Source of the DNA: Coniferiporia sulphurascens
Taxonomy: Eukaryota; Basidiomycota; Agaricomycetes; Hymenochaetales; Hymenochaetaceae
Length of the DNA: 64,000 bases
NCBI GenBank assembly: GCA_002794785.1
Contig: NBBA01000010.1
Span: 744,001-808,000 of the forward strand
Direction: 5' to 3'
Numbering within the stretch: position 1 is the first letter of the stretch; every line of letters starts with the position of its first letter. Both the position numbers and the translations under genes were made by a program. The notes beneath the pieces were generated by a model. That model made no database searches. It had not been told where the DNA came from and worked only from the letters and a program-made list of their open reading frames with translations. Below are positions 1 through 11,147 of the stretch, piece by piece.

Positions 1-352
1 CAGACCGACTGGATCCTGCTGGTGGTGCGGGCGTGGGAGGGTCACGCTCGCCGCATCTCGAGTTCGACCTGCTGTGGGTGCGCGCGTTGCTGTTTGCGCA
101 TGGTCGGTACCTAAGGGATAGGTCCATGGAATTCGCAAGCGTTTTCAGAGCGGTATGGAAAGGTTTAGTGGACGCCGAGCAAAATATCTCCCGGATGTGA
201 GTAAAAGACTGTTAATCGATGACTTTTCGCTACTGATACTGTGTCGACCTCGTAGATGCGATGAGAACACAGCCACGCTGTCGTTTCTCATCGACCAATC
301 CAAAGCAAAAGAGGCCGCTGAAGACGTCGATGCCGATGCTATGCAAGCTTAA
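1..352 (+). CDS. C-terminal end of probable Utp12-domain U3 snoRNP protein (Pwp2/Utp1-like), partial
   Basis: The gene enters from the left edge. Reading from base 3, exon 1-196 is joined to 256-352 through a canonical intron (GTGAGT...TAG), and the 97 codons end in TAA. The peptide contains LEFDLLWVRALLFAHG and a later NISRICDEN...LSFLIDQ stretch. It fits the C-terminal Utp12 domain of WD40 proteins of the small-subunit processome, best the Pwp2/Utp1 type, which act in nucleolar 18S pre-rRNA processing. The tail is short and acidic (EDVDADA). Family assignment is by remembered pattern, and the WD40 part lies outside the window. Another Utp12-domain member (Utp12, Utp21) is possible. Confidence 0.5.
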
Positions 353-824
353 AGTCCTCAATTTCTAGATGCAGTCCTTCCATTATTTGGTCCACTCTAG
401 TGTAACACTATGTATAATTAATGTGTCCGCATTTAAAACGCACTGTAACTTCTGTCGTCGTGAATTTCGATGACTTGGATAATCGAGGTACTGACGACAA
501 TTGTGTGCTTCACCGACCATAACCTAATATATCTTCTACGGAGGTATCCTCACCCTGGACCTTATTTGGGGCGGGTGTGGTCCCTGTCCACTAGTACTTC
601 GCTGCCTGAGACTGTCCATAAGGGCTCAATTACAATGACATAATTGCATAGCACCGCGATCGCTCAAACACGTGATCTGAACTTCCAGTCGCGAGCGCCA
701 TGCGTCAGACCCAGAGACACACCTGTACTTGGTACTGAGACTGTTTTCAGCGACTACCCCTTGACAATTGCTTTCTTTCTTTTGCATTCAAGCCCGTTAG
801 AACTGGAGAATATATTGGGATTTT
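353..824. other. Intergenic, tandem + strand genes
   Basis: 472 bases between the preceding stop and the ATG11 start. I see no conserved ORF here. An ORF beginning at 644 runs over the ATG11 start in another frame and is not supported by homology. The ATG11 promoter is presumably here, but no clear TATA element was found. Confidence 0.5.
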
Positions 825-3800
825 ATGCTGCGTATCTGTCGCGCGGAAGATGGAGAGGTATTCGAGGTATGTTATTGACTACTGGAACCCCTCACCAGGA
901 GCTCATGCTAGCAGGTCGAAACATCTTTGTGGGACATCGAGCGGTGCGTTTCCTGGTCCTCGCAGTGGCACACACGCGCTGAACATTAAATAGGACCACC
1001 AGCTTAGAGAAGTTGATTCAAGACCAAATAGGTACTGACCAAGAGGCCGTCCTGGCGTACCTCTCGGATGGCCGCCGATTGATGAACGAGAATCTGCGAG
1101 ATTTGGCTGGAGCATCAGACAATGTACGCACGCGTTTACCTACATGAAACCTTCCTTACGTTTCTGCAGTCCATTTTTGTATTTAATAAATACTACTTGG
1201 AGTACGACCTACACGAGGTGCTCCGGGAATTGCGTGTGCAGCCCGCCCTACACCCCCCTATCGAAGGTGAGCATGTCTTGTGATAGTGAAGCCCAAAAGC
1301 TGAGATACAGCAGATACAATCTCATCTACGCCACCTTTCCGTCCCCATCAACTTGCCGCTGCTTACCTCCGCGCTGCGCACGTGCATCGTGATGCCGTCT
1401 TGCATATCGCCGATTCTGTGCGGGTTCAGCTTGATGCGCTTAGCATCGCGTCGCGCAGCCTTGATCTCAGCATACTCTCCCTCTCCGAAGCCTTTGAACC
1501 TTTCGCACAAGGAGCTCGACACACACTCGGGGGACAAGCAATGCTGCTTGCTGCTCTAAACTCAGATATCGCTGCTGTTGCCGCCGTGCGCATCCATCCC
1601 GAATTCCTGAGTCCTGCTGCTCGCGGGGCAATCGAAGCAGGGGGACGTGCGCGGACGCTTGGTGACTACGTGTCTAATGATAAGATGCGTCAAGTAGCAG
1701 ATGGATGCGCGAAAGTCAGCGGTACGTGAATAGTTGAATAAAACCACACCGTTTCTCATGAACACTATAGAGGGTATAAATATGCGCTTCGAGCAGTCCC
1801 AGGAGTGCATGGAACGCTTGACTGACGGTGCTGACCAGATTCGCACGACATTGAGAACAACTCGGTAAGGGCATTCAGCGTTCCATATTCTCATTCTGAC
1901 ACTATCTAGCATCCCAGAAAATGTGGAATCAAGCGAGCGACGTACGCGAGACGCATATGAGAAGGTTGCTGACATCGCCTCGCGGCTTGAGAGCGTATCA
2001 GGTCCTGCCTTGAACTCGGAGGGTCTCCTACTCGGTACATACAAACATATATATACTTACAGTGACTGCAATTAACTTTCTGACGGGCATATATTAGAGC
2101 TAAAACAAGCGGATGCCGTTTTACGCAAAGAGGTCGAGAGTATAACGGATACCAAGGTCAACGTCTCTTCAAACTCCTTAGTTCGTAATCTAATCATTCT
2201 GAATTACAGAATATGACTACGGAACTTTGCGTTGGAGCTCTTCGACGTATCAGCATTGAGAATGCTGATATAGTGCAGCTACCGGGTTTGATGAGCTCTG
2301 TCCAGGCGGACCTTCGCATCAAGACAAGCTTTGCGCACATCCAGCGCTTACACAACATGCCTTATGCGTATGGTGCAACGCTCGTCGAGATAGTGCGAAG
2401 AAAGGAATTTGGTAAGCAATTTATTGCTGATACTCACGACCAAACCTTGTGAACATGAGTACCTTGTAGCACGATTCTTCTACCAGCGTGCACAAACAAT
2501 TCTGGAGGTCATGGCAAAGCTGACGTCCGCTGAGCGCAAACGCCGACAAATTTATCGTGGTGATGTACATGGTCAACTTCCATTTGACACTAGGGGCATG
2601 GATGATGCCGTGCCTGCAATTGATTTCTCACCTACTGGGGGCAAGGATGGCGAATACTCGTTGGAACGCAGTGATATCGACGCATTCATGCAGATGCTTG
2701 ATGCGTTCGAGCGCAGTGTCCAGGCAGACCCAAATATGCCTGCTCAGCCTTTGCAAGAAACGCGCAGGGCATTAGAGAAGCTCATTGATAAGATGGATAG
2801 CATTGAATCTTCCTTTGACCGCATCGTGGAGCGTTCTTGTAAGCAGATTCGTCCGAACTTGGGAGTGCGAACTCAACTAACGTCTGATTTTTTGTCGCTC
2901 AGTGCTATCTTCTTCAAGACTATCCCTATCTCGTCGGCGGAGTAAGGCATTATTTCATTCAATTAGTGCATAGGGCTGATGTCCAGATAGTTACCGAGGC
3001 CGACGAGGCCGCATTCCAGGAGCTCTCAGATAAGGTCGTTGCTTTGGAAAAGGAAAAGAACGAACGTGAGACCGCAATAAGGCATGATCGGGAACAATAC
3101 GAGACCGAGATCGCGCAACTCAAGGCCGAGCTGCAAAATTCTTCAGAATCTATCAACCAAGGCCGGGAACGCATGGAAGCACTCGTACAGGAAGTACAGT
3201 CTTTGAAGGCACAGAACGAGTCCGAGTCTCAGGCACGGAAGATTCTCGTGCAACGTCATAATGAATTGCTAGCCGATGTTGAGGTGCTTCGCAAAGGACA
3301 GACTGATGCGCTAGGCGACGCAATTGGTCGTGCCCAGGAGGTCGACGCGCTGCGACTCGAATTGACGCGTACCCGGGAAGAGTATGAGGAAGCGAAGCAG
3401 CTCGAGGCTGAACATACAGCAAAGATCGCGCAGCTTCTCGCCGATCAAACTGGTACACTGCGTAGTCTCGAAGAAGCACGCTTGCGCGGAGAGGATTTGC
3501 GTTTGCAAATTGAAGCCGCTCGCACGGAAAATGCGGAGGCAAGCAATGCGTTGCGCGAAGCTGGAGAGCAGAAAGAGCGCCTTCTTCGCGCTCAAGCACT
3601 TGAGCACGACCGTATCATGCGTGACCATATTGCAGAGGCAGATGGGGACAGAGCTGTACTCGAACAACGATTCTTTGAAGCGCAAGCCCAGCTGGACCAG
3701 AAAGAGACGCAGTTGAAGGAGACGCGGACAGAAGTCGACGTTTTACATGCAGATTTAGCTGGCTTACGAGAAGAACTGCAACGGACGGAACATGAGCTTC

Positions 3801-5720
3801 GGGAGGCACGCCATGTCGAACGTGTCCTCCGAAACGATCTGTCAGAGGGGAGAGCATCTCAGTCAGACTTTGAGCAAAAAATAGGCGATCGTGACAGACT
3901 AGTCGCTCAAATCCTTGACGTTGCCATTGCCTTCCGAGACTGTCACGCTAAGACTCTCGCTACTCTCCAGCCTTTGTCGGTTCATCCTGCGACAGCTCTT
4001 AAAAATGGCGCTAACCCTTCAGAATCCATTGTTTTGTCACCACCAAGGATGACCATGTCTCCGCTTCGCGAAGAGGCTGTTCCAATAGACCCGACTGATC
4101 CTACTGCCGCCCTGGAGATCCTCCGAGCGTACGACCTGGATTCATTTTCGGAAACCGTCGCGAAAGTCGGTTCTGTCGTGCGCAAGTGGCAGAAACAGTG
4201 CAAGGAATACCGCGAGCGATCGAAAGGGAAGATTACGTTCCGGAATTTTGCTAAGGGAGACCTCGCACTTTTTTTGCCTACCCGAAATTCGGTGTCTAAG
4301 CCATGGGCAGCGTTTAACGGTGCGTATACGTTTTTATTAATGCTCAATGAACTTCCGAAGATTGATGGTTCAAATGGCTCGGTATCATATCAATCAATTG
4401 AGTAGTGTCCTTTCCCCATTATTTCCTCAATGCTGCCGGACGGCTAGCTGATCAACTGAAGTCGCGAGAATGGATAGTCGCTCGCATCACATCAATTACT
4501 GAGAGGATAGCCGACACAAGGGTCAGTGTGAACTTGTGCTACTATACTTTGTTATTTATCTCACCTATTATTTTACTCAGGATCCAGGCAGCAATCCATA
4601 TGGTTTAGGAGACGGAATAAAGTATTATATGCTAGAAGTTGAGGACTGGACGAGGCCCGGGGTTGATACCACGAAACGGAGAAAATCGACAACTAATAGA
4701 GCCAATCAGGACAGACCGCCAAGCCCAACTCCCCTAGAGCGCCCTATAAGTCCTCCATTAGCAGATGTTCCGCAGTCCGGAGCTACCGCGGCTGAACCAT
4801 TGGGACCGACGCGGTCCCCAACGTCACACCTCTTCCCGACTCGGTCGAATTCAGCATCCGCGGGGCCATCTTCATTGTCGAGACTCCTCGCACAAGCGAC
4901 TTCGGCCGAAAGTCCGCTTGAAGTAATCCCTGCAACTCCACCTTTACCTTCGCGGAGTAGAACACCCTCACCATCATCCAGAATTACTGGGCCACCTCCA
5001 CCATCGCCTACACGTGTTGCAGCACATGCGCATTCGCCAAGCGTGCCTTCGCCATTACGACCGGGCTCTCGCGCGAGTTCTTCATCACGTTTGTCATTTA
5101 GCGGCGGACGCATAGCTCCATTTCCCAGAGGCTCCGCTGCAGGCACCTCGTCGACGGCATCGAAAGCAGCACCGACTATTGCACTTTCTTCTGAGCACCC
5201 AGTCAACTCACCGGCCACCTCCCCTAGCACGTCGGGTGCTGCAGGGAACGGTTCCACGAATGCCCTCAATGGAGATAAGCAAATTGAACGACAAAACAGC
5301 AGATCAACTCGCTCAACAACGCCATCTCCTACTCAGTCGGCTTCGGAAGGAATGTCTAACATGCTTTTCAGTAGACGACGGACGACCTCGGAACATGTTC
5401 CTCCTCCTGCTACAGCTAACAACAGATTCAACAAACGACAATCGGTCAACCTCATCGCGAGTCCGAACATGGGCCCATCAGCAACAAGTACCCTTGCGAA
5501 CCTGGCCAGCACTTTCGGGATGTCCATGTCAATCGGGCTTAGGAGAAAGACGGCTGCAGAGCCTGGTACCGACAAACAAAACAAAACCGAACGTAGTACA
5601 GGCGGCTCGGACGCGTTCCATCCCAACTCTGGTCCAGATTTTCCGGCCAATGACGCCAGTGACTCGGGAGCAGACCCAGCTCCTTCCACATCTGCTTCAC
5701 ACCTTCTTAAGAAGTTCTGA
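825..5720 (+). CDS. ATG11: Autophagy-related protein 11 (selective-autophagy scaffold)
   Basis: Atg11 links cargo receptors to the Atg1 kinase and Atg9 at the phagophore assembly site. Model: exons 825-866, 912-943, 994-1123, 1170-1266, 1311-1721, 1771-1864, 1910-2034, 2098-2156, 2210-2411, 2470-2838, 2903-2941, 2991-4319, 4406-4521 and 4581-5720, giving 1394 codons in phase. The start MLRICRAEDGEVF suits the family's N-terminus. An Atg17-like region follows (about 100-480, including KRRQIYRGDVHGQLPF), then a long coiled coil of about 330 residues rich in E/K/R/L. The diagnostic C-terminal Atg11 domain follows (FRNFAKGDLALFLPTRN, PWAAFN, FPHYFL, REW, NPYGL). It ends in a serine/proline/threonine-rich tail of roughly 350 residues that is predicted to be disordered. 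The donor after exon 8 (GTCAAC) is weak. Introns cluster in the 5' half. Confidence 0.93.
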
Positions 5721-7067
5721 TTATCAATGATCCACTCTTTGGCACTATTGATTCTCCCATTGTACACACTCTTTCATCAAACATCAAATTCTGCTGCACT
5801 TCCTACTCTTTATTGGCATTATTGCACATCATTGTCGCTCGCCTAGACGCTGCGGGTATTAATTATGTTATAGTATTCAAAATGTAACCATTCTTATAGC
5901 TATGCTAGCGGTCAGCATATTGGGGACGGACGATAAGATCGCTTCGGATTATGGCAGAGGTGAGCTCATACAACTTTGTCTGCTCGTCTTCCGCTCCCAT
6001 AAATCTCACTTATCTCAATACTAATTAGAGCATTCGAAAAGCCCGACAAAATTCCGTGAGCAAATGCCCGGGAAGTTCTTTCATACAACCGTATCGCAAT
6101 CTCCCAGAGCCATTGAGATCTCTCACTAGTGCAAGGCTTGGCTTGCTGTTTTCTGCGCCCAATTACATCACCAAGATTGCAAGCCGTAAAGAGAACCCGT
6201 GAAACGCGTTTGTCCTGAGTAAACATCGAAGTTTTATTAGCGGCCTTGACTCCCGCGCTTTCTAAATTGATATCCATCATTTCACTGGGGTACTCCGGTC
6301 GGCCTGGGTGTCTTTGTTCCGAGCTATGCCATCGTTTATCGACTTGTCTGAATCTTTCTGGCAGTAAAGTCTGGATCTACTATAAGGCTCGATCACGCTT
6401 ACTCTGGGGAGATGTGCGTTCAGCTAATGAATAAATCTTTTGTTTATGAGCTCTTCGCCTTGGATTTACTTGCTCTTTACCGGTAGTACCCATACATGCC
6501 TTTTTCTTATCTCCACGAATAATGTGCCGTCGACATCCGTTGGTGAGACACATGTGAACGGTAGTCCCATCACTTTCTCAGAAGCCTTTCATCTCATATT
6601 CCTCGGCAGATCTCTGAGCTTCAAAAGGCACCGAGAGCTTATGGCTTCGTACTGCTGACACTCTTGGTGGGATGCGGAGCGGGCCCGCGAACCCGGGATC
6701 AGTGTCTCAGAAAGAATTCAGCTGTAACTTATGAATTTGGTGTGTGCTTACTCTCGTACACCTTGATCTGTAGCCACCACCTTAATCCCCTCCAGCTACA
6801 TCTTCGCTGACGTACAAAAACTTACAGAGATGCCGTCGTACTCAATGGCGAACACTTTGGCTTCTTTGTCGATCGGACTGCAATATGCCGCACTTTGCTC
6901 CGGGGGTGAATTCTTCTTGAAGGAGAAACTATGGCGAAACACTCTTCGATCCTGGGACTTACTCTCACCAAAGCTAGCATAAATATGGCGGGTGCTTGAT
7001 CCTCGCCGTCTGGAAACTCCGTACAGGTCCCTCGTACCTACCCTTCCCTTTGACACGTATCCCCGCT
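5721..7067. other. Intergenic, unrecognised minus-strand ORFs only
   Basis: 1.35 kb between ATG11 and the sugar transporter. On the minus strand the ORFs 5966-6280 (104 codons) and 6796-7056 (86 codons) are open but match no family I know. A frame between them (about 6380-6655) is open except for one stop. These could be remnants of a gene or chance ORFs. The sugar-transporter promoter must lie in the right part. Confidence 0.4.
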
Positions 7068-9110
7068 ATGGGTGTCAGCGCCGTCGTTGTCAGTGGAGAG
7101 AAAGGCGGTTGGGTTCACTTACTTGACCCAAACCGCAAGTTTCACAACAATTGGCGGTGAGCTAATCATCTTAGGCTATATGTAGTGGAGAACTAATTTT
7201 TTTCTCTGATGAAAGACTTATTTGCTTGAATTCATGGATCTTATTATTGTAAGTTAGCCCTTCGATTAAGATAGAAACGTGACGGCTAACCTGCCTCTTC
7301 CTTCAGTCTCATCACATCTTCGACCAATGGCTATGACGGAAGCATGATGAATGGCCTGCAATCGTTAACGCAATGGGAGAATGATTTCAACCATCCGACA
7401 GGCGGGATGCTGGGTTTACTCAATGCTATCCAGGTTAGTGCTCCATACTGCGAATGTTACAAGCTGCGACTTACCGGAATCCTAGAATATCGGTTGTTTG
7501 GCTGCATACCCCTTCGCTCCTTATGTATCCGACGGTTTAGGTCGTCGCCGGACTATATTTCTCGGGGCATTGATAATGTGCGGGGGCACTGCCATACAGA
7601 CTGCATCATCATCGGTACGAATGTTTATTGGAGCCCGGTGAGCATTGTCCACGAAGCACTCACAACGAAGCTAAATGTCCGCACATTTGAGCTTCCTCAT
7701 TGGCTTCGGTTTGACATTCGCAGCAAATTCCGCACCGATGCTCGTTTCGGAAATTGCCTATCCGCCTCATCGTGCGCCGTTGACGTCGATGTATAATTCG
7801 CTGTGGTATGCAGGCTCCATTGTGTAGGTTATTCTTTACGTTTTCCATGTGGATTCCGGATACTCACGGTAGTTATTCTAATTAGAGCTGCATGGACCAC
7901 CTTCGGCAGCTTTAGAATTGCCTCCTCATGGGCATGGCGCCTGCCTTCGATTCTTCAGGGCTTGCCGTCAGTATTGCAAGTCTGCCTGGTTTGGTTCGCA
8001 CCGGAGTCCCCAAGGTGGCTCATCTCTAAAGGACGCGATACGCAAGCCCTCAAGACGCTTGCGTATTACCACGCTGATGGCAACGAGTCCGTACCTTTAC
8101 TCCTTTTAATACTGACGACGTTTGCTAAGTCTATCCTTAGACATGATCCGCTTGTTCAATACGAGTTCCAAGAGATTAAAGCGGCAATTGACTTTGATCG
8201 AACAGTCTCTTCCAATGTTGGCTGGAAGTCCTTTATCACCAAAAAGGGCAACATGAAACGCCTTCGCATCATCGTCGCAATTGCATTCTTCTCGCAATGG
8301 TCTGGAAATGGGCTCGTATCATTCTATCTGAACAAGGTCTTTGATTCCATCGGTATCACCGACCCAACTATCCAACTTCTTATTAATGGCATACTGCAAA
8401 TCTGGAATTTGCTGGTTTCAACCATCGCAGCGTTCCTTGTCGATCGCATGGGCCGCAGGGTGTTATTTATCTCTTCATGTGTCGGCATGCTCGTGTTTTT
8501 CACACTGCAGACTGTGTGCTCCGCACTTTTTGCTGAATCCGGCGCTTCAGGAGCGGCGCACGCCGTTATAGCATTTATTTTCTTGTTCTATGCTGCCTAC
8601 GAGTGAGTGTCTCAACTGCAGCATAAAAGACAAGATTCTAACGTTGTTGTCAGTATCGCATTTACGCCTCTTATCGTCTCCTATACCGTTGAAATCCTGC
8701 CCTACGCAATCCGAGCAAAGGGACTCACAATATTCAGCTTTTCGGTCTCTCTGTCGCTGATCTTCAACCAATACGTTAATCCAATCGCACTTGGGAAACT
8801 CGGGTGGAAATACTACGTTCGTACTCTTCCTTCGAAACCTCACATAACATGACTCAGATGGAAATTGCAGATCGTGTATTGCTGTTGGATTGCCTTTGAG
8901 CTCGTCTACTGCTTCCTGTTCATCATCGAGACTAAAAATCTCACCCTCGAGGAGACCTCCGCGCTGTTCGACGGCAAGGAAGCAGTGGAGCAGATCGGGA
9001 AGCATGCAGCAGAACTCGCAGGCGCCGCCATCGTCTCCTCCGACGTACGCGAGGTGGACGAAAAGGACTCGCAGAGTTCATATGACGTGCTATCCAACAA
9101 CAAAGTTTAA
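7068..9110 (+). CDS. MFS sugar transporter (lactose permease/hexose transporter type)
   Basis: A twelve-helix plasma-membrane sugar porter of the major facilitator superfamily. Exons 7068-7156, 7216-7248, 7307-7433, 7486-7637, 7692-7823, 7886-8086, 8141-8602, 8654-8816 and 8871-9110 give 532 residues, typical for the family. Visible signatures in order: GYDGSMMNGLQ in helix 1, DGLGRRRT in the loop between helices 2 and 3, RFLIGFG in helix 4, PESPRWLISKGR before the central loop, DRMGRR in the loop between helices 8 and 9, and ETKNLTLEETSALFDG at the C-terminus. The FDG motif and the HDPLVQYEFQEI loop resemble fungal lactose-permease-like porters, so the substrate may be a disaccharide or hexose, but sequence alone does not settle this. 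Exon 6 uses the weak donor GTCCGT, and the alternative GTACCT 4 nt downstream gives a stop. Confidence 0.92.
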
Positions 9111-9784
9111 CTTTCACGGTTACCATCCCGTTTGTAACGGCAAGCCATAAATTGAAACTTGATCTAATTGATTGGCTGGATTTGCAGCCAGCTAATTTCG
9201 AAGTCAACTCTTCTCATTCACGATTCCTGGACTTAGTGATGCTACCTCAGTACACTTATATCACATCAATGGGTTCCTTACGTGTCGGCAACTACTTATG
9301 TTTTCGAATAAATGTTTTCAAATAAACGAATACCTATATGTTGGTGATTGGAAACAGTGCAGTAATAGAACCAGCGGTATTCTGAGATCATCGACCAAGA
9401 ATCAACTGCGACTCTGCAAGTGTCAGTCAGCCATTGTTCTCCATTCAGAATGTGTCCGCCCATATACCATGTCTTCGCAACTTATACTCTAGTCTGGCGA
9501 CTTTCAAAAGCCTTGAAACTCATCGGAATCAAGACCATAAACGACATTGAATAGGTCGAATTGGACTTTTGGAAATTTCGTGATCCGACATCATCTTCAA
9601 AAATGTGAGGACGTCCTGTAAAATAGGGACCATGTTGCACATTGTAACCTTTCTGTAGACTTAGGGTACTCAAGAGATCCAGAGTGCGGCCAGGTCCACG
9701 GATGTAGCAACCCAGATCCGGGTGATAGTTATGCAGAAAAAATGCGTATGTAAGTAGGACAAAGCGAGATATACGATATTGGGA
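9111..9784. other. Intergenic between convergent genes
   Basis: 674 bases between the 3' ends of the sugar transporter (+) and the mL59 gene (-). Several AATAAA-like stretches (near 9308 and 9322) could serve polyadenylation. I see no coding signal. Confidence 0.5.
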
Positions 9785-10789
9785 TTAGAACGGTAAAGAT
9801 TCCTTCTTGCGCGGGATAGCTCGCGAGAGCGGCTTGGCCTGTCTCTTCTTGTAGACCTATACGCGGAAGAATAGAAGGAGAAGATTAGATCATACAATTA
9901 AGGCTGTTTCCCGACCTAGAGGGGTAGATAAATGAGAACTTACATTCTTGAACCGCCTGATACGCTTGCGCATGTCGCGCATGCGCACAGCGATCTGGCC
10001 ACGGCGTTTCTGGAGATGCCGTTCCCACTTGTGACCCTTGAACATACGCCGACGGCCGGCGTACACGGTGAAGCTGCCTTTTTCGCGCGTTTTCAGAGGA
10101 ACCTTGCCTGTCCAGCGGAACACAACACCAGGGTATCCCGCCGTCATCGACCTGCGTCGTCTTGCAAGCATTTCATTACTTCGAATAACCCAACGACGTC
10201 GCCTTGGACGAGTAGACAATGGCGAGGACTCTCCCTCGAGTGCAGAAGAGGGAGTTGAGGCAGGTTTTAACGCGGCAGGTTCTGCTGCATCCGAAGCCAC
10301 GGTTTTAACTGCCTCACGGTTCCTTCCTGAGTTCACAGCCGGGTTCTGGCTCTTCATTTGTGCACTCCTCTTCTCTTCTGCTCCTTTCTGAGATGCCTTT
10401 ACCTCCCGAGCCCTTCTGCGTGCCTCCCTCTTCGCCTCCTGTAGCTCAATAACGCTCAGCTTGGGGCCAGGCGGGAGCAAGTGAAGCGTGCCAGACGCAC
10501 GCGCAGCTTTGACGAGGTCCGCCTGCCTGCGCAACGAGTACTTCGGCTGAGCCCATTTCTTCCTCCCCTGAGGTGCCTCTGGCGCGCCCTTTGGTGTCGG
10601 GACACGATTGAAAAGCGGGCGCGGAAGGAAGGGGTTGTGAAGAGGCATGTTCATGTGAAGTTTACCGACGTCGACATTCCTGGGGTAGGGGCGGTTTCCA
10701 CGTTTCTGAATAGGGGTGCTCGCTATGAGGAGACGATGCACCTCACGGGTGCGAAAGCGCTGAATGATCTTGGGCACCGCTGGCGACAT
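9785..10789 (-). CDS. Mitochondrial large-subunit ribosomal protein mL59 (Mrpl25 type)
   Basis: A component of the 54S subunit of the fungal mitoribosome. Exon 1 is 10789-9944 and exon 2 is 9856-9785, separated by an 87-nt intron, giving 305 residues. The N-terminal half carries the family pattern PLHNPFLPRPLFN...KYSLRRQADLVKAAR...LLPPGPK. The C-terminal half has YAGRRRMFKGHKWERHLQKR and ends in the basic stretch RKRIRRFKN followed by VYKKRQAKPLSR from exon 2. It is strongly basic, as expected for an rRNA-binding protein. A low-complexity linker (about residues 130-200) separates the two conserved halves. The first in-frame Met at 10789 is taken as the start. No obvious cleavable presequence is seen, although the N-terminus is basic. 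Confidence 0.85.
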
Positions 10790-11147
10790 TGCTGGCCTCA
10801 GGCTCTTGCAGCGACGCAGAGTCGCGAAACCCTTCGAGTCGATTTTTCTTCACGTGCGGCAACATGATCGACACGGAAATCGCCGTCAATTCGCTCTCCG
10901 CAAGTTCAAAGCTGAACTCTTGACTTGCATAAAATCCAATATCATGGCTCTTGTGAATTTTTTGCAATGCGATGCCCCTTGCATTTTAAGACGGGAGTAA
11001 ATATCGCCCATGATGTTAACGTATCCTCGAAATAATTTGATACCGCACTTTTTCGGTACGCGCACACTCAGGACGAAGGCTATGATTCTTAAACTTGTTC
11101 AACTGAGACTAAATCATATTTCTCTATCCTTAACAGCATTTTAACAT
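10790..11147. other. Intergenic, mL59 promoter side
   Basis: 358 bases between the mL59 start and the 3' end of the aldo/keto reductase, both on the minus strand. No coding signal was seen. Confidence 0.5.

Noticed and set aside
4706..5269. Long minus-strand ORF opposite ATG11
   Set aside because: It is antisense to the Ser/Pro-rich tail of ATG11; the open frame follows from its codon bias.
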